Below, piece by piece: positions 10,164 to 23,300 of a stretch of 38,291 nucleotides of DNA. The position numbers and the translations under genes were made by a program. Origin of the DNA: Actinomycetes bacterium. GTDB taxonomy: Bacteria > Actinomycetota > Actinomycetes > S36-B12 > UBA5976. The DNA lies in NCBI GenBank assembly GCA_014190035.1, contig BJFU01000006.1, positions 1 to 38,291 of the forward strand, written 5' to 3'. The notes under the pieces were generated by a model. The model was not told the DNA's origin. It saw only the letters and a list, made by a program, of their open reading frames with translations, and made no database searches. The number at the start of each line of letters is the position of its first letter. Position 1 is the first letter of the stretch.

Positions 10164-13100
10164 CAAAAACCAGCTTCTTTGTAAAATACTTCTCTAGCCT
10201 TGGCTAAATCTTTGGCCCATTCTTGCAATGATTTAACACTAAATCCAGTCTTTTGTAATGCTTCAATTCCAGCAACTGCCGCTTTTAAGCCTTGCGATGT
10301 TGTAATACATGGAACACTTCTGGTTGTGGCAGCAGTTCTTATCTCGTAACCATCTGTACGTGTTCCTCCCCCATGCGGAGTGTTAACAACTAAATCAATA
10401 TCGCCATTCATAATTGCTTCGGTAGTTGTAACTTCACCATCAGCGTGACCTTGTTGAACTTTTCTTAAAATTTCTGATTTTATTCCATGTTTGGCTATAA
10501 ATTCTGAAGTTCCTTTGGTGGCAAATATTTTGAAACCTAACTGGCTTAATTTTTGTATGGAAGGAATCATTTGTTCTTTATCTTTATCTGCTGCTGAAAC
10601 AAATACACTTCCCTTTAAAGGCAGTCCACCGGCATATGCACCACTTTGAGATTTAGCAAAAGCCATACCAAAACTTGAATCAATTCCCATTACTTCACCT
10701 GTGGATTTCATTTCTGGACCCAAAACTGAATCAACACCTGTAAATCGACCAAAGGGAAGAACTGCTTCTTTAACTGCAACTGGAGCACCGATTAATTCAT
10801 CTGCGCCATCACCATGTTTAGGCAAAATTCCTTCGGCTCTTAATTCTTTAATTGTTGTTCCCAACATGATGCGAGAGCAAGCTTTAGCTAAAGAAACACC
10901 CGTTGCTTTTGAAACAAACGGAACAGTTCTTGATGCGCGAGGATTTGCTTCAAGTACATATAAAACATCTTTTGATAAGGCATATTGCACGTTTAGTAAA
11001 CCAATAACTCCTACACCTGTTCCTATGGCAAAAGTGCTCTGTCTTATCTGTTCTATTTGCTCTTTGGTCAATGAGATTGGAGGTAGTGAACAAGCACTGT
11101 CACCTGAGTGAATTCCTGCTTCTTCGATGTGTTCCATAACTCCACCAAGAAACATTTCTTTGCCATCAAATAAAGCATCAACATCAATTTCTAAAGCATC
11201 ATCAAGAAAACGATCAACCAAAACAGGATGATCTGGAGTTATTTCGGTAGCTCTTTCGATGTATTGAGAAAGCATGTTTTCGTCGTAAACAATTTCCATT
11301 CCTCGACCACCTAATACATAAGAAGGTCTTACTAGGACTGGATACCCGATTTCAGAAGCGATTTTTTTGGCTTCAGGAAAAGATGCTGCCATGCCGTGAT
11401 CAGGAGAAATTAATTTTGCTTTTTCCAAAACCTTGCCAAATGCTCCGCGTTCCTCTGCTAAATGAATTGCTTCAGGACTTGTACCAACAATTGGTACACC
11501 GTTATCTTTAAGTTTTTGCGCCAAACCTAATGGAGTTTGTCCACCCAATTGAACAATAACTCCTAAGACATTTCCTGAGAGTTGTTCTGCATAAACAATT
11601 TCTAAAACATCTTCTAGCGTCAATGGTTCAAAATACAAACGATCTGAAGTGTCATAGTCTGTGGAGACTGTTTCGGGATTGCAATTAACCATGATGGTTT
11701 CAAATCCTGCTTTTTTCAAAGTTTGAGCAGCATGCACACAGGAGTAATCAAATTCAATTCCTTGACCAATTCTATTTGGACCAGAGCCAAGAATAATTAC
11801 TTTTTTCTTGTCAGACTTTGCCACTTCTGTTTCTTCGTCATAACTTGAATAATGATAAGGAGTTTTAGCTTCGAATTCAGCTGCACAAGTATCTACCGTT
11901 TTATACACAGGTCTGATATTCATTGCATGGCGATCTTTTCTAACTTGATTTTCAGTTGACTTAGTAAGTTGTGCAATTTGTGCGTCAGAAAAACCATGTT
12001 GCTTTGCATACTTCATCAAATCTGGGGTTATTGATTTTGCATTCTTAACTTCTAGAGCTATCTCATTAATAAGTTGTATTTGGTCTAGAAACCAAGGATC
12101 AATTTTTGTGCTTTCATGAAGTTCTGCAACAGAAGCACCTGCCCACATGGCTCTTTGAACTGTGTTGATTCTTCCATCTGTTGGACGTGCAGCAGTTTTA
12201 ACTAATTCCTTTGCAGACTCCTTAACATCTGAGAAGTCAAAGGGTGCATCTTTCTTTTCTAAACTGCGAAGAGATTTTTGTAAAGCTTCTGAGAAGTTTC
12301 GTCCAATTGCCATTGCTTCTCCCACACTTTTCATGTGTGTAGTCAAAGTGGTGTCGGCACCTGGAAACTTTTCAAAAGCAAAACGAGGAATTTTTACCAC
12401 TACATAATCAAGTGTTGGCTCAAATGAAGCCGGAGTTTCTTTAGTGATGTCATTTGGTATTTCGTTAAGTGTGTAGCCAATCGCTAATTTCGCAGCAATT
12501 TTGGCAATTGGAAAACCAGTTGCTTTAGAAGCTAATGCTGATGATCGAGAAACTCTTGGATTCATCTCAATAACAATCATTCGACCGTCTTCTGGATTTA
12601 TGGCAAATTGAATATTGCATCCACCTGTATCAACACCAACTTCGCGAATCACATCAATTGCCACATCTCTCATGTGTTGATATTCACGATCAGTCAATGT
12701 CATCGCTGGAGCAACAGTTATGGAATCTCCTGTGTGTACACCCATTGGATCAAAGTTTTCAATAGAACAAATAATCACCACATTGTCATGGTGATCTCTC
12801 ATTAATTCAAGTTCATATTCTTTCCAGCCGATAATGCTTTCTTCTAATAGCACTTCGCTAGTTGGCGATGCTTGCAATCCTGAGGCAACAAATTTAATTA
12901 AATCTTCTTCGTTGTAAGCAATTCCAGATCCTGCTCCACCCATTGTGAACGATGGCCTTACAACTAGTGGATAACCAAGAACTTGTGCGGAAGCAAGACA
13001 TTCATCAAGGGAATGACAAATTTCGCTCTTTGCAGAATTGCCACCGATTTTTGCAACTATTTTTTTAAACTTCTCGCGATTTTCGCCTCGTTCAATTGCT

Positions 13101-13462
13101 TCTACTTTGGCACCGATTAATTCAACGTTGTACTTTTCTAGAATTCCTTCACGATGTAGAGCCATCGCTGCATTAAGCGCTGTTTGGCCACCCAATGTTG
13201 GCAATATTGCATCGGGTTTTTCCTTGATAATTATTTTTTCCAAAATATCGGTTGAAATAGGTTCAACATAAGTTGCATCAGCAAATTCAGGATCTGTCAT
13301 GATTGTTGCAGGATTACTATTGAGAAGAATTACTCTTATTCCTTCTGCTCTTAAAACTCGACAAGCTTGTGTTCCTGAATAGTCAAATTCACATGCTTGA
13401 CCAATCACAATTGGTCCTGAACCAATCACCAGGACTGAATTAATGTCTTTTCTTTTAGGCAT
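10163..13462 (-). CDS. carB: Carbamoyl-phosphate synthase large chain
   Basis: [37 protein letters not shown]; duplicated ATP-grasp halves, second one [20 protein letters not shown]-terminal MGS domain. Confidence 0.98.
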   Translation of the reverse strand: MPKRKDINSVLVIGSGPIVIGQACEFDYSGTQACRVLRAEGIRVILLNSNPATIMTDPEFADATYVEPISTDILEKIIIKEKPDAILPTLGGQTALNAAMALHREGILEKYNVELIGAKVEAIERGENREKFKKIVAKIGGNSAKSEICHSLDECLASAQVLGYPLVVRPSFTMGGAGSGIAYNEEDLIKFVASGLQASPTSEVLLEESIIGWKEYELELMRDHHDNVVIICSIENFDPMGVHTGDSITVAPAMTLTDREYQHMRDVAIDVIREVGVDTGGCNIQFAINPEDGRMIVIEMNPRVSRSSALASKATGFPIAKIAAKLAIGYTLNEIPNDITKETPASFEPTLDYVVVKIPRFAFEKFPGADTTLTTHMKSVGEAMAIGRNFSEALQKSLRSLEKKDAPFDFSDVKESAKELVKTAARPTDGRINTVQRAMWAGASVAELHESTKIDPWFLDQIQLINEIALEVKNAKSITPDLMKYAKQHGFSDAQIAQLTKSTENQVRKDRHAMNIRPVYKTVDTCAAEFEAKTPYHYSSYDEETEVAKSDKKKVIILGSGPNRIGQGIEFDYSCVHAAQTLKKAGFETIMVNCNPETVSTDYDTSDRLYFEPLTLEDVLEIVYAEQLSGNVLGVIVQLGGQTPLGLAQKLKDNGVPIVGTSPEAIHLAEERGAFGKVLEKAKLISPDHGMAASFPEAKKIASEIGYPVLVRPSYVLGGRGMEIVYDENMLSQYIERATEITPDHPVLVDRFLDDALEIDVDALFDGKEMFLGGVMEHIEEAGIHSGDSACSLPPISLTKEQIEQIRQSTFAIGTGVGVIGLLNVQYALSKDVLYVLEANPRASRTVPFVSKATGVSLAKACSRIMLGTTIKELRAEGILPKHGDGADELIGAPVAVKEAVLPFGRFTGVDSVLGPEMKSTGEVMGIDSSFGMAFAKSQSGAYAGGLPLKGSVFVSAADKDKEQMIPSIQKLSQLGFKIFATKGTSEFIAKHGIKSEILRKVQQGHADGEVTTTEAIMNGDIDLVVNTPHGGGTRTDGYEIRTAATTRSVPCITTSQGLKAAVAGIEALQKTGFSVKSLQEWAKDLAKAREVFYKEAGF

Positions 13463-14579
13463 TGTTTTTGTCCATCAAATTTGTGAAGCGATCAAATAGG
13501 TATTGAGCATCATGAGGACCAGCTGCTGCTTCAGGGTGATATTGCACACTAAAGGCTGGTTTATCTTTAAGTGCAAGACCTTCAACAACATTGTCATTCA
13601 AACAAATGTGACTTACTTCTACTCTGCCAAATTCTGTGTCACTAATTTTGTCTATTGGAGCCTTGACTGCAAATCCATGATTATGAGTTGTGATTTCAAC
13701 TTTTCCAGTAGTTCTATCTAAAACTGGTTGATTAATACCGCGATGGCCAAAAGTTAATTTATAAGTTTCAAAACCAACAGCTCTGCCCAGAATTTGATTA
13801 CCAAAACAAATTCCGAATAATGCTCTATTTGCTTTCAGAACTTCTTGAGTTACAGAGATTGCATGTTTGGCAGTTTCAGGATCTCCTGGGCCATTACTTA
13901 AAAACACTCCATCAATGCCAGCAGCAAGAACTTCATCTGCCGAAGCAGTGACTGGAAGTACTGTTAATTCAATTCCTCTTGTGGTTAGATTATGTAAAAT
14001 TCCATTTTTCATTCCCAAATCAATCGCGGCAACCATATACAAAGTTTTGCCAACAGCTGGAACCACATATGGTTCTTTTGTGGAAACCATTCCACAAAGA
14101 TCAGCACCTTTCATTTGAGGTGAATTCTTAACTTTATTTATAAAGTACTCACTGTTTTGAGAATCAATGTCTTGAGAAAATATTCCAGCTCTCATCGCAC
14201 CTTTATCTCTCAAGTGCCTGGTTAATGCTCTGGTATCAATTCCTGAGATTCCCACAATATTTTGATTTACCAACTCTTCATCAAGAGTTCTTTTTGATCT
14301 CCAATTTGAAGCCATTCGAGATGGATCTCGAACCACATAACCTGAAGCCCAAATGCGGGAAGATTCATCATCTTCATCATTAATGCCGGTGTTTCCAATA
14401 TGAGGTGCAGTTTGAATAACAATTTGTTGATAATAAGAAGGATCAGTCAAAGTTTCTTGATATCCAGTCATACCTGTTGTGAAAACAGCTTCACCAAAAG
14501 TCTCACCCATTTTGCCAAATGATCTACCTCTAAAAACAGTTCCGTCTTCCAGAACTAAGAGCGCAGGGTTAATACTCAT
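13455..14579 (-). CDS. carA: Carbamoyl-phosphate synthase small chain
   Basis: [32 protein letters not shown], glutaminase motif [38 protein letters not shown]. Confidence 0.98.
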   Translation of the reverse strand: MSINPALLVLEDGTVFRGRSFGKMGETFGEAVFTTGMTGYQETLTDPSYYQQIVIQTAPHIGNTGINDEDDESSRIWASGYVVRDPSRMASNWRSKRTLDEELVNQNIVGISGIDTRALTRHLRDKGAMRAGIFSQDIDSQNSEYFINKVKNSPQMKGADLCGMVSTKEPYVVPAVGKTLYMVAAIDLGMKNGILHNLTTRGIELTVLPVTASADEVLAAGIDGVFLSNGPGDPETAKHAISVTQEVLKANRALFGICFGNQILGRAVGFETYKLTFGHRGINQPVLDRTTGKVEITTHNHGFAVKAPIDKISDTEFGRVEVSHICLNDNVVEGLALKDKPAFSVQYHPEAAAGPHDAQYLFDRFTNLMDKNNA

Positions 14580-15868
14580 TTTTGGACTTGACCACTTTTC
14601 ATGCTGAATTTTCCGCGAAAGATTGTATGAATGACTTTACTTTTTAATGTCATGTCATGAAACGGATTGTTAGTACTTAATGAATGCGTGTCTTTAGCAT
14701 CAACTTTCCATGAAGCATTCGGATCAATAATGCAGAGATTGGCAATCTCGTTTTCAGCAATTGGTCGACCATGTTCTGTTAATTGACCAATTTCGGCAGG
14801 TTTCTCACTCATCACTCTTGCCACATCTGCCCAAGTCATTAATTTTGTTTCAATCATTGCTGTGGCCACTACTGAAAGAGCTGTCTCTAAACCTGTCATT
14901 CCAAAAGCAGCTGAACTCCATTCACCTTCTTTGTCTTCCATTGGATGAGGTGCATGATCTGTTGCAACAACATCGATAATTCCTTCAGCTAAAGCTTTTC
15001 TTAGTTCATTAATGTCATCATCTGTTCTTAATGGTGGATTCACTTTAAATTTGGCGTCGTAGCTTTCGCAATGAATCTGGCTAAGGAATAAATGATGAGG
15101 GGTAACTTCTGCGGTGACATTAACTTTCTTTCCTTTTGCCCAGCGAAGAATGTCTACTGTTCCTGCAGTTGAAGCATGACAAACATGCAATTTTGATTGC
15201 ACATGTTCTGTGAGTAATACATCTCTTGCCACAATTGCTTCCTCTGCAACGGCAGGCCAACCAGTAAGTCCTAATCTTCCTGATAATTCTGATTCATTCA
15301 TCTGAGCATTTTTGGTCAATCTTGGTTCTTGCGCATGCTGAGCAATCACTCCATTAAATGCTTTTACATATTCCAATGCGCGTCTCATTAAAACTGGATC
15401 TGAAACACAATGTCCATCATCGCTAAAGATTCTGACTCTTGCAGTTGAATCAGCCATCGCAGAAAGTTCAGCTAAATTTTCGCCTTTCAAACCAATGGTT
15501 ACTGCTCCTACTGGGTAAACGTCAACAAGTCCAATACTTTTCCCTAAATTCCAAACTTGTTCCACCACTCCTGCTGTGTCTGCTACTGGCAATGTGTTTG
15601 CCATTGCATGTACCGCAGTAAATCCTCCACGAGCTGCTGCTGCGCTTCCCGTTGCAACTGTTTCGGCATCTTCTCTGCCCGGTTCGCGTAAATGTGTATG
15701 TAGGTCAACTAATCCAGGAAGAATTATTAATCCAGTTAAATCAATAACTTCAGCCTTGTCATCTTTCAAAGAATTTCCTGGTGCAACTTTAGATATTTTG
15801 TCATTTTCAATTAAGATATCTACATTCTTTTCACCCTTGAGGGAACCGTTTTTTAGTAAAATACTCAT
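14576..15868 (-). CDS. pyrC: Dihydroorotase
   Basis: [67 protein letters not shown]. Confidence 0.97.
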   Translation of the reverse strand: MSILLKNGSLKGEKNVDILIENDKISKVAPGNSLKDDKAEVIDLTGLIILPGLVDLHTHLREPGREDAETVATGSAAAARGGFTAVHAMANTLPVADTAGVVEQVWNLGKSIGLVDVYPVGAVTIGLKGENLAELSAMADSTARVRIFSDDGHCVSDPVLMRRALEYVKAFNGVIAQHAQEPRLTKNAQMNESELSGRLGLTGWPAVAEEAIVARDVLLTEHVQSKLHVCHASTAGTVDILRWAKGKKVNVTAEVTPHHLFLSQIHCESYDAKFKVNPPLRTDDDINELRKALAEGIIDVVATDHAPHPMEDKEGEWSSAAFGMTGLETALSVVATAMIETKLMTWADVARVMSEKPAEIGQLTEHGRPIAENEIANLCIIDPNASWKVDAKDTHSLSTNNPFHDMTLKSKVIHTIFRGKFSMKSGQVQK

Positions 15869-16821
15869 TAGTTGTTTTCACCTGTTTCACTATTTGACCC
15901 ACCGAGTAATAAATACAAAACGGCCATCCTCACACTTACTCCGTTTGCAACTTGTTCAATCACAACAGAGTTGGTACTGTCTGCGACTTCAGCAGTAATT
16001 TCCATACCTCTGTTCATTGGACCAGGGTGCAATACAAGAGCATGTTTTTGCATAGTTTTTAATCTTTGAGCGTTTAAACCAAAATTTCTTGAATATTCCC
16101 GAGTAGTTGGAAAATATGCATCACTCATTCTTTCTTGTTGAACTCGTAACATCATTACTGCATCAACTTGTGGAAGAACTTCATCTAAATCGTAAGAAAA
16201 TTCACCATTCCACTTTTCAATTCCAACTGGAAGAAGTGTTGGTGGAGCTACCATGATTGGAGTTGCGCCTAAAGTTTTTAACAAAATTGCATTGCTTCTA
16301 GCAACTCTGCTGTGCAAAATATCGCCAACTATGGCAACTTTTAATCCGTTTAAATCACCTTCGCTATTTCTCAAGTGTTTTCTTATGGTGTAGGCATCTA
16401 GTAGGGCCTGAGTTGGATGTTCGTGTGTGCCATCACCTGCATTAATTACTACCGCATCAATCCAATTTCTAGTGGCAAGTAAATGAGGTGCACCAGATGA
16501 ACCATGTCTAATTACGACTGCATCGGCTCCCATTGATTGCAATGTTTGAGCTGTATCTTTTAGGCTTTCTCCTTTTGAAACACTTGATCCTTTAGCCGAG
16601 AAATTAATAACATCAGCACTTAATCTTTTGGATGCTGCTTCAAAAGAAATCCTGGTTCTAGTGCTGTCTTCAAAGAATAAATTAACAACTGTTCTGCCTC
16701 TTAAAGTAGGTAATTTCTTCACAGGTCTATCAGAAATTAAGGCCAATTCTTTAGCTGTATCAAGGACTAAAACTGCTTCATCTTTGTTTAAATCGTGAGC
16801 AGAAACTAAATGTTTCTTCAT
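15868..16821 (-). CDS. pyrB: Aspartate carbamoyltransferase catalytic subunit
   Basis: [78 protein letters not shown]. Confidence 0.98.
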   Translation of the reverse strand: MKKHLVSAHDLNKDEAVLVLDTAKELALISDRPVKKLPTLRGRTVVNLFFEDSTRTRISFEAASKRLSADVINFSAKGSSVSKGESLKDTAQTLQSMGADAVVIRHGSSGAPHLLATRNWIDAVVINAGDGTHEHPTQALLDAYTIRKHLRNSEGDLNGLKVAIVGDILHSRVARSNAILLKTLGATPIMVAPPTLLPVGIEKWNGEFSYDLDEVLPQVDAVMMLRVQQERMSDAYFPTTREYSRNFGLNAQRLKTMQKHALVLHPGPMNRGMEITAEVADSTNSVVIEQVANGVSVRMAVLYLLLGGSNSETGENN

Positions 16822-17378
16822 TGTTCACCTGCTGAGATGATTACTGATTCTTGATTCCCATCAACATCTGCCAATGAAACTTGGACAGATTCACTCATTG
16901 ATGTGGGAATATTTTTCCCAACGTAATCTGCTCTAATGGGCAACTCTCTATGTCCGCGATCAATTAACACAGCAACTTGAACCATGGCAGGTCTACCGAT
17001 GTCATTTAAGGCATCAAGGGCAGCTCTAATTGTTCGACCTGAAAACAAAACATCATCAACCAAGATAACTATTTTGTGATCAATTCCTCCATCAGGAATT
17101 TCTGTATGAGCAAGAGCTCTAGGTGGTCTTAGTCTTAAATCATCTCGATACATCGTGATATCAAGAGAACCAACTGGAATATTTACTTTTTCAAATTCAT
17201 TTATTTTTTGTGCGATGCGATTAGCTAATGGCACACCACGGGAAGGAATACCCAGCAGAACTAAATCTTTGGAGCCCTTATTGTTTTCAAGAATTTCATG
17301 AGCGATACGAGATAGTGCTCGGGAAATATCAGATGATTCAAGTACTACTCGTGCAGAGTTACGAGAATTGGCACTCAT
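16818..17378 (-). CDS. pyrR: Pyrimidine operon regulator / UPRT homolog PyrR
   Basis: [42 protein letters not shown] motif [21 protein letters not shown]. Start taken at ATG 17378, preceded by SD AAGGAGG; the track ORF extends to 17408 through the leader. Confidence 0.96.
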   Translation of the reverse strand: MSANSRNSARVVLESSDISRALSRIAHEILENNKGSKDLVLLGIPSRGVPLANRIAQKINEFEKVNIPVGSLDITMYRDDLRLRPPRALAHTEIPDGGIDHKIVILVDDVLFSGRTIRAALDALNDIGRPAMVQVAVLIDRGHRELPIRADYVGKNIPTSMSESVQVSLADVDGNQESVIISAGEQ

Positions 17379-17390
17379 TGTGCTTCTCGA

Positions 17391-17428
17391 CCTCCTTCTC
17401 CGCCTCACGGGACGGTATTAAAGGATGC
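17391..17428 (-). promoter_or_regulatory. Putative PyrR-binding RNA element with sequestered Shine-Dalgarno sequence upstream of pyrR
   Basis: Minus-strand sequence GCATCCTTTAATACCGTCCCGTGAGGCGGAGAAGGAGG. It contains the PyrR-loop-like GTCCCGTGAGGC core flanked by CCG/CGG, and TCCTT can pair with AAGGA of the SD. Confidence 0.75.
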
Positions 17429-17458
17429 CTTACTAAAAATTTAGGTTAGCAGATGAAA

Positions 17459-18886
17459 TTAACTTTCGTCTACACCTGTCCCTACTTTGTGCACGCGCAT
17501 CCCGTTTGTTGTTCCTGGAACACCCGGTGGAACACCTGCCACAACAACAACTAGCTCGCCGTACTTGGCCAAGTTATTAGAGGTTAAACGACGATCAACT
17601 GTGGCAACCATGTCATCTGTGTGTTTTACAGTTTCTGAAAAGAAAGTTTCAGTTCCCCAAATAAGAGCAAGTTGTCGTTGAATTTTTTTGTCTGTCGCAA
17701 AAGCCAAAATTTGAGTTGCAGAACGATGTCTTGCAATTAGGCGCACACTTCGGCCAGTCTCTGTAAAAGCGATTAGATATCTTGCACCAGTTGCTTTACC
17801 AACAGCAACAGCTGCAGTAGTAACGGCTCTACCGGTACTTCCTTGAGCTTCAGGTTCCAATTTTGGTAATTGTTCTAATGCTTCTTCTTCAACATGTTCA
17901 ATGATTCGAGCCATAGTTTCAACTACGCCAACTGGGTTTTCTCCCACGCTGGTTTCACCACTTAGCATCAATGCATCTGCTCCATCAAGAACCGCATTTG
18001 CCACATCACTTGCTTCTGCTCTCGTTGGTCTGGAAGAAGTAATCATTGATTCCAACAATTGTGTTGCCACAATTACTGGCTTACCAACTTGGCGTGCCAT
18101 TTGAATAGCACTTTTTTGCACAAGTGGTACTTCTTCTAAGGGAAGCTCAACACCTAAATCTCCACGAGCGATCATGATGGCATCAAAGGCATCCAAGATA
18201 TCTTTCAAATTTTCAACAGCCTGAGGTTTTTCAATTTTTGCTACTACGGGAAGTCTTTTGCCAACTTTGTCCATAATTTTATGAACTTGTTCAATATCTT
18301 TTGAACTTCTAACAAACGACAGAGCAATAAGGTCACAATCGTTATTTAATGCCCAGATTAGATCTTCTTCGTCTTTGTCTGACATTGCTGGAACATTTAC
18401 TGCTACTCCGGGAAGGTTTAGTCCTTTACTGTTGGAAATCGTTCCACCTTCAATTACTTTGGTGATCACGTTATTTCCTTTAACTTCTATTACTTCTAAT
18501 CTAATTTTTCCATCATCAACAAGAATTGGATCACCCTTTTTAACATCGCCAGGCAAACCTTTATAGGTTGTAGAAACTCTTTCTTTATCTCCCGCAATGT
18601 CTTCGGTAGTAATTGTAAAATTTTGTCCGTTAACAAGGGAAACTGGACCATTGCCAAAGATTCCGACTCTAATTTTGGGACCTTGTAAATCAGCAAGGGC
18701 TGCGATTTCTTTGCCTTCAAGTTTTGAGGCTTCTCTTACTAAATCAAGTCTTTTCTTGTGATCTGAATGATCTCCATGAGACATATTTAATCTTGCGACA
18801 TTAAGTCCTGCTTTGATTAACTTTTGAACAGTTGCCAAATCATCAGTTGCTGGTCCAAGTGTTGCAACAATCTTGGCTCTTCTCAT
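17459..18886 (-). CDS. pyk: Pyruvate kinase
   Basis: MRRAKIVATLGPATDDLATVQKLIKAGLNVARLNMSHGDHSDH, MIARGDLGVELPLEEVPLVQK, LSGETSVGENPVGVV. Start chosen at ATG 18886; the track start is 18910. Confidence 0.97.
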   Translation of the reverse strand: MRRAKIVATLGPATDDLATVQKLIKAGLNVARLNMSHGDHSDHKKRLDLVREASKLEGKEIAALADLQGPKIRVGIFGNGPVSLVNGQNFTITTEDIAGDKERVSTTYKGLPGDVKKGDPILVDDGKIRLEVIEVKGNNVITKVIEGGTISNSKGLNLPGVAVNVPAMSDKDEEDLIWALNNDCDLIALSFVRSSKDIEQVHKIMDKVGKRLPVVAKIEKPQAVENLKDILDAFDAIMIARGDLGVELPLEEVPLVQKSAIQMARQVGKPVIVATQLLESMITSSRPTRAEASDVANAVLDGADALMLSGETSVGENPVGVVETMARIIEHVEEEALEQLPKLEPEAQGSTGRAVTTAAVAVGKATGARYLIAFTETGRSVRLIARHRSATQILAFATDKKIQRQLALIWGTETFFSETVKHTDDMVATVDRRLTSNNLAKYGELVVVVAGVPPGVPGTTNGMRVHKVGTGVDES

Positions 18887-18913
18887 ATTTTCTATTCTAT
18901 TGGATTGCAATTT

Positions 18914-20365
18914 TTAGACTGTGATTGGTCTTGATGTTGGCTCAATTGGAGCAGGTAAATTTGTTTCACCAATCAAATATTTATCAACCGCAGCAGCAGT
19001 AGAGCGACCTTCGGCAATTGCCCAAACAATTAATGACTGACCTCTGCCTGCATCTCCGCACACAAATACACCTTCAGCATTAGTTGCAAAATTTTCATCT
19101 CTAGCAATATTTCCTCGTGGATCTAGATTGAGTTTGAGTTGATCAATAAATGATGCTTTCTCAGGTCCCACAAATCCCAAAGCTAAGAAAACAAAATCAG
19201 CAGGAATCACCTTTTCACTTCCCTTTACTGGCTCAAATTTTCCATTTTTGAATTCAACTTCAATAATTTCTATACCTGTGACTTGATTATTCTGACCAAT
19301 GAATTTTTGGGTGTTAACACTGTAAATTCTTTCGCCACCTTCTTCATGAGCACTAGTTACTCGATATGTCATTGGATATGTTGGCCAAGGTTGTGAATCT
19401 GGTCTTATCTCTGGAGGAAGAGGTAAAATTTCTAATTGAGTAACACTTTTTGCACCTTGGCGATGAGCTGTACCTAGGCAATCTGCTCCGGTATCTCCAC
19501 CACCGATGATTACAACATTTTTATCTTTAACATCAATTGGAGATTTTGCTAATTCACCTAATGCAACTCTGTTTGCTAATGGAAGATATTCCATCGCCTG
19601 ATAAATGCCATTAAATTCTCGTCCAGGAACAGGTAAATCTCTCCAGGCTGTGGCACCAACTGCGATTACTAAAGCGTCATATCTCTTACGCAAATCGTTA
19701 GCTTCAATATCAACACCAATTTCAACACCACTTCTAAATTTGATTCCTTCTGCTTCCATTTGTTCAAGTCTTCTATCAACATGAATCTTTTCCATTTTGA
19801 ATTCTGGAATTCCGTAACGAAGCAATCCCCCAAGTTTGTCTGCTCTTTCATAAATTGCCACAGTGTGACCGGCTCTGGCTAACTGTTGAGCAGCAGCAAG
19901 TCCAGCAGGTCCTGAACCAATTACTGCCACAGTTTTGCCACTTAATCGAGCAGGTGCTTGTGGAGTAACTAATCCTTGGGCGAATGCTCGGTCAGCAATT
20001 TCAACTTCAATTTGTTTAATAGTTACTGCATCTTTATTGATAGCAACAACACAAGCTGTTTCACATGGGGCAGGACATAGTCGACCTGTAAATTCTGGGA
20101 AATTGTTAGTGGCATGTAGTCGTTCTGATGCTTCGCGCCAATCATCATTGAAGACCAGATCATTCCATTCAGGAATTAAGTTACCTAAAGGACAGCCGTT
20201 ATGGCAAAAAGGAATTCCACAATCCATACAACGACCTGCTTGAAGTTTTAATTTGTTAGTTTCAAATGGCTCATAAACTTCTCGCCAATCCATTAAACGC
20301 AGATCAACAGGACGTCTTTTGGGAGTTTCTCTTCTGGTGTTAATAAAACCTTTTGGATCACCCAC
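18914..20365 (-). CDS. gltD: Glutamate synthase small subunit
   Basis: [90 protein letters not shown]. Confidence 0.97.
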   Translation of the reverse strand: MGDPKGFINTRRETPKRRPVDLRLMDWREVYEPFETNKLKLQAGRCMDCGIPFCHNGCPLGNLIPEWNDLVFNDDWREASERLHATNNFPEFTGRLCPAPCETACVVAINKDAVTIKQIEVEIADRAFAQGLVTPQAPARLSGKTVAVIGSGPAGLAAAQQLARAGHTVAIYERADKLGGLLRYGIPEFKMEKIHVDRRLEQMEAEGIKFRSGVEIGVDIEANDLRKRYDALVIAVGATAWRDLPVPGREFNGIYQAMEYLPLANRVALGELAKSPIDVKDKNVVIIGGGDTGADCLGTAHRQGAKSVTQLEILPLPPEIRPDSQPWPTYPMTYRVTSAHEEGGERIYSVNTQKFIGQNNQVTGIEIIEVEFKNGKFEPVKGSEKVIPADFVFLALGFVGPEKASFIDQLKLNLDPRGNIARDENFATNAEGVFVCGDAGRGQSLIVWAIAEGRSTAAAVDKYLIGETNLPAPIEPTSRPITV

Positions 20366-23300
20366 GGGAAACCTCCATTACCGCTTCCATTGGATCTGTT
20401 CCCTCTTTTTTAGCTTTTGCTTGAGCTAATAAAACTCTCTTATATTCACGAGGCATTACTTTTGTAAATTTCTTGAAGTCTTTATCATTTAGAAGTTGCT
20501 TTGCCAATGGAGAATCTGTTTCTTCCAGATAATCTTTTAGTATTGATGACAAGAATTCTTTATCTTTGTCGTCTAGGGTTTCAAGTTCAACCATTTCAGA
20601 ATTTACATTTTCAACGTTTAACTCAACAACGTATGCGATTCCACCACTCATTCCAGCAGCAAAATTTCTACCGGTTTGTCCAAGAACCACAACTTTTCCA
20701 CCTGTCATGTATTCGCAGGCGTGATCTCCTACACCTTCAACTACCGCAGTGGCACCAGAGTTTCTAACACAGAATCTTTCTCCAACTAGACCTCTAACAA
20801 ATAATGTTCCTGAAGTTGCACCATAGGCAGCAACGTTTCCAGCAATTACGTTTAATGATGATTCAAATTTAGCTTTTCTGTCTGGTCGAATCACAATTTT
20901 TCCACCAGATAATCCTTTACCAAGGTAATCATTTGTGTCACCTTCAAGACGAAGTGTTAGACCTTGAGGAATAAAGGCACCAAAAGATTGTCCAGCGGTG
21001 CCGTTAAATGTCAATTCGATTGTTCCGGTAGGTAAACCCTGGCCACCAAATTTTCTAGTAATTTGGCTTCCCAGCATTGTGCCTACGGTTCTATTCACAT
21101 TTCTAATTTCAAATTGTGCTCTAACTAATTCACCCTTTAAAAGAGCAGGTTGGCAAATTTCAATTAATTTATTATCCAAAGCCTTGCTCAAACCGTGATC
21201 TTGTGTTGTGGTTTGACGAAGAGAAGCATTTTTATCGATATTAACTTTGTGCAATATAGGAGATAAGTCTAGGCCTGATGCTTTCCAGTGACTAATTGCT
21301 TTTCTGGTATCAAGAATTTCAGAATGACCAATTGCTTCATCTAATGTTTTGAAACCAAGTTCGGCTAAGTATTCTCTTACTTCAATGGCAATAAATCGGA
21401 AAAAGTTTTCTACGAATTCTGGTTTACCAGTGAATTTTTCTCTCAACACTGGGTTTTGTGTTGCTACCCCGACTGGACAAGTGTCTAAATGACAAACTCT
21501 CATCATGATGCAACCCATCACCACAAGTGGCGCAGTTGCAAATCCAAATTCTTCAGCACCTAACAAAGCAGCAATGATTACATCTCGACCAGTTTTTAGT
21601 TGACCATCTGTTTGCACAACAATTCGATCTCTTAATCCATTAATTAATAGTGTTTGTTGCGCTTCTGCTAATCCAATTTCCCATGGACCACCGGCATGTT
21701 TCAAAGAAGTTAAAGGACTTGCTCCAGTGCCACCGTCATGACCTGAAATTAGAACCACATCAGCATGAGCTTTTGCCACACCTGCAGCAACTGTTCCCAC
21801 TCCAACTTCGGCTACTAACTTGACATGAATTCTTGCTTTGTCGTTAGCGTTTTTTAAATCATGAATTAACTGGGCTAAATCTTCAATTGAATAAATATCA
21901 TGATGTGGTGGTGGAGAAATTAATCCCACACCTGGAGTTGAGTGTCTGGTTTTTGCTACCCATGGATAAACCTTGTGTCCTGGAAGTTGTCCACCTTCAC
22001 CAGGTTTTGCACCTTGAGCCATTTTAATTTGTATGTCGTCTGCATTTACTAAATATTCACTTGTGACACCAAATCTGCCACTTGCAACTTGTTTAATGGA
22101 GGATCGTTTGGAATCACCATTAGACATTTTTTGATAACGTTCTGGATCTTCCCCACCTTCACCAGTATTTGATTTTGCTCCAAGACGATTCATAGCAATA
22201 GCTAAAGTTTCATGAGCTTCACCTGAAATAGACCCGTATGACATTGCACCTGTACTAAATCTACTTAAGATATTTTCTATTGGTTCAACTTCATCAATTG
22301 AAATTGGTTTTCTGTCTTTGCTTAATTCAAAAAGACCTCTAAGGGTCATCAACCTCTTTGATTGTTCATTTACTTTCTCGGTATAACTTCTAAAAATATC
22401 CATTTGACCTGTGCGAGTTGAGTGTTGTAATTTAAATACGGTTTCAGGATCGAAAAGATGAGGTTCTCCTTCTCTTCTCCATTGGTATTCCCCACCAATA
22501 GCAAGTTGTCTGTGTGCAGGAGAAATTCCGGTAAAGGGATAAGCAACATCATGGCGTTTAGAAACTTCCTGAGCCAAAACATCTAGACCAACTCCACCAA
22601 GCCTGGATGTAGTACCAGTGAAGTATTTATCAATAACTTCATTAGAAATTCCAATTGCTTCAAATATTTGTGCTCCTCGGTAAGAAGCAACAGTTGAAAC
22701 ACCCATCTTGCTCATAACTTTTAAAACACCTTTGCCAAGTGCTTTAACAAGATTTCTCACAGCTTTTTCAGGAGTAATTCCAGTAATTCTTTTTTGTCGA
22801 ACCATGTCCTCGACGGTTTCCATTGCCAAATATGGATTTACAGCAGCTGCTCCGTATCCAATTAATAAGGCAACATGATGAACTTCTCTGACATCGCCTG
22901 CTTCAACGATTAGCCCAATTTCCATTCTCTTTTTGGTTCTAATCAAATGGTGATGAACAGCAGAAAGCAATAACAATGAAGGAATTGGTGCTTCATCAGC
23001 ATCACTATCTCGATCACTTAAAACTAGTAAATGTTTGCCATTTTTTATAGCTAAGTCAACCTCGTCGAATATTTCATTGATTCTTTTTTCAAGCCCCGCA
23101 GCACCTTCTGCGACTTTATAGATTCCAGAGAATTTTTGGGCTGCAAATCCTGGTTGATCGCCATCTTGATTGATGTGGATTAACTTTGCTAATTCGTCGT
23201 TATCAATTACTGGGAAAGGCAAAACTACTTGTCTGGTGTGAGCAGGAGTTGCTGTTAATAAATTGGCTTCTTCCCCAACAGAGGATGACAATGAGGTAAC

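Noticed and set aside
10701-11111. 136-aa plus-strand ORF antisense to carB
   Set aside because: Inside carB with no independent coding evidence.
10163-13462. Internal sequence duplication in carB
   Set aside because: This is the ancient, universal duplication of the CarB ATP-grasp halves, not a novel repeat.
15576-15998. 140-aa plus-strand ORF antisense to pyrC/pyrB junction
   Set aside because: It overlaps two well-supported genes on the opposite strand and has no homology signature; shadow ORF.
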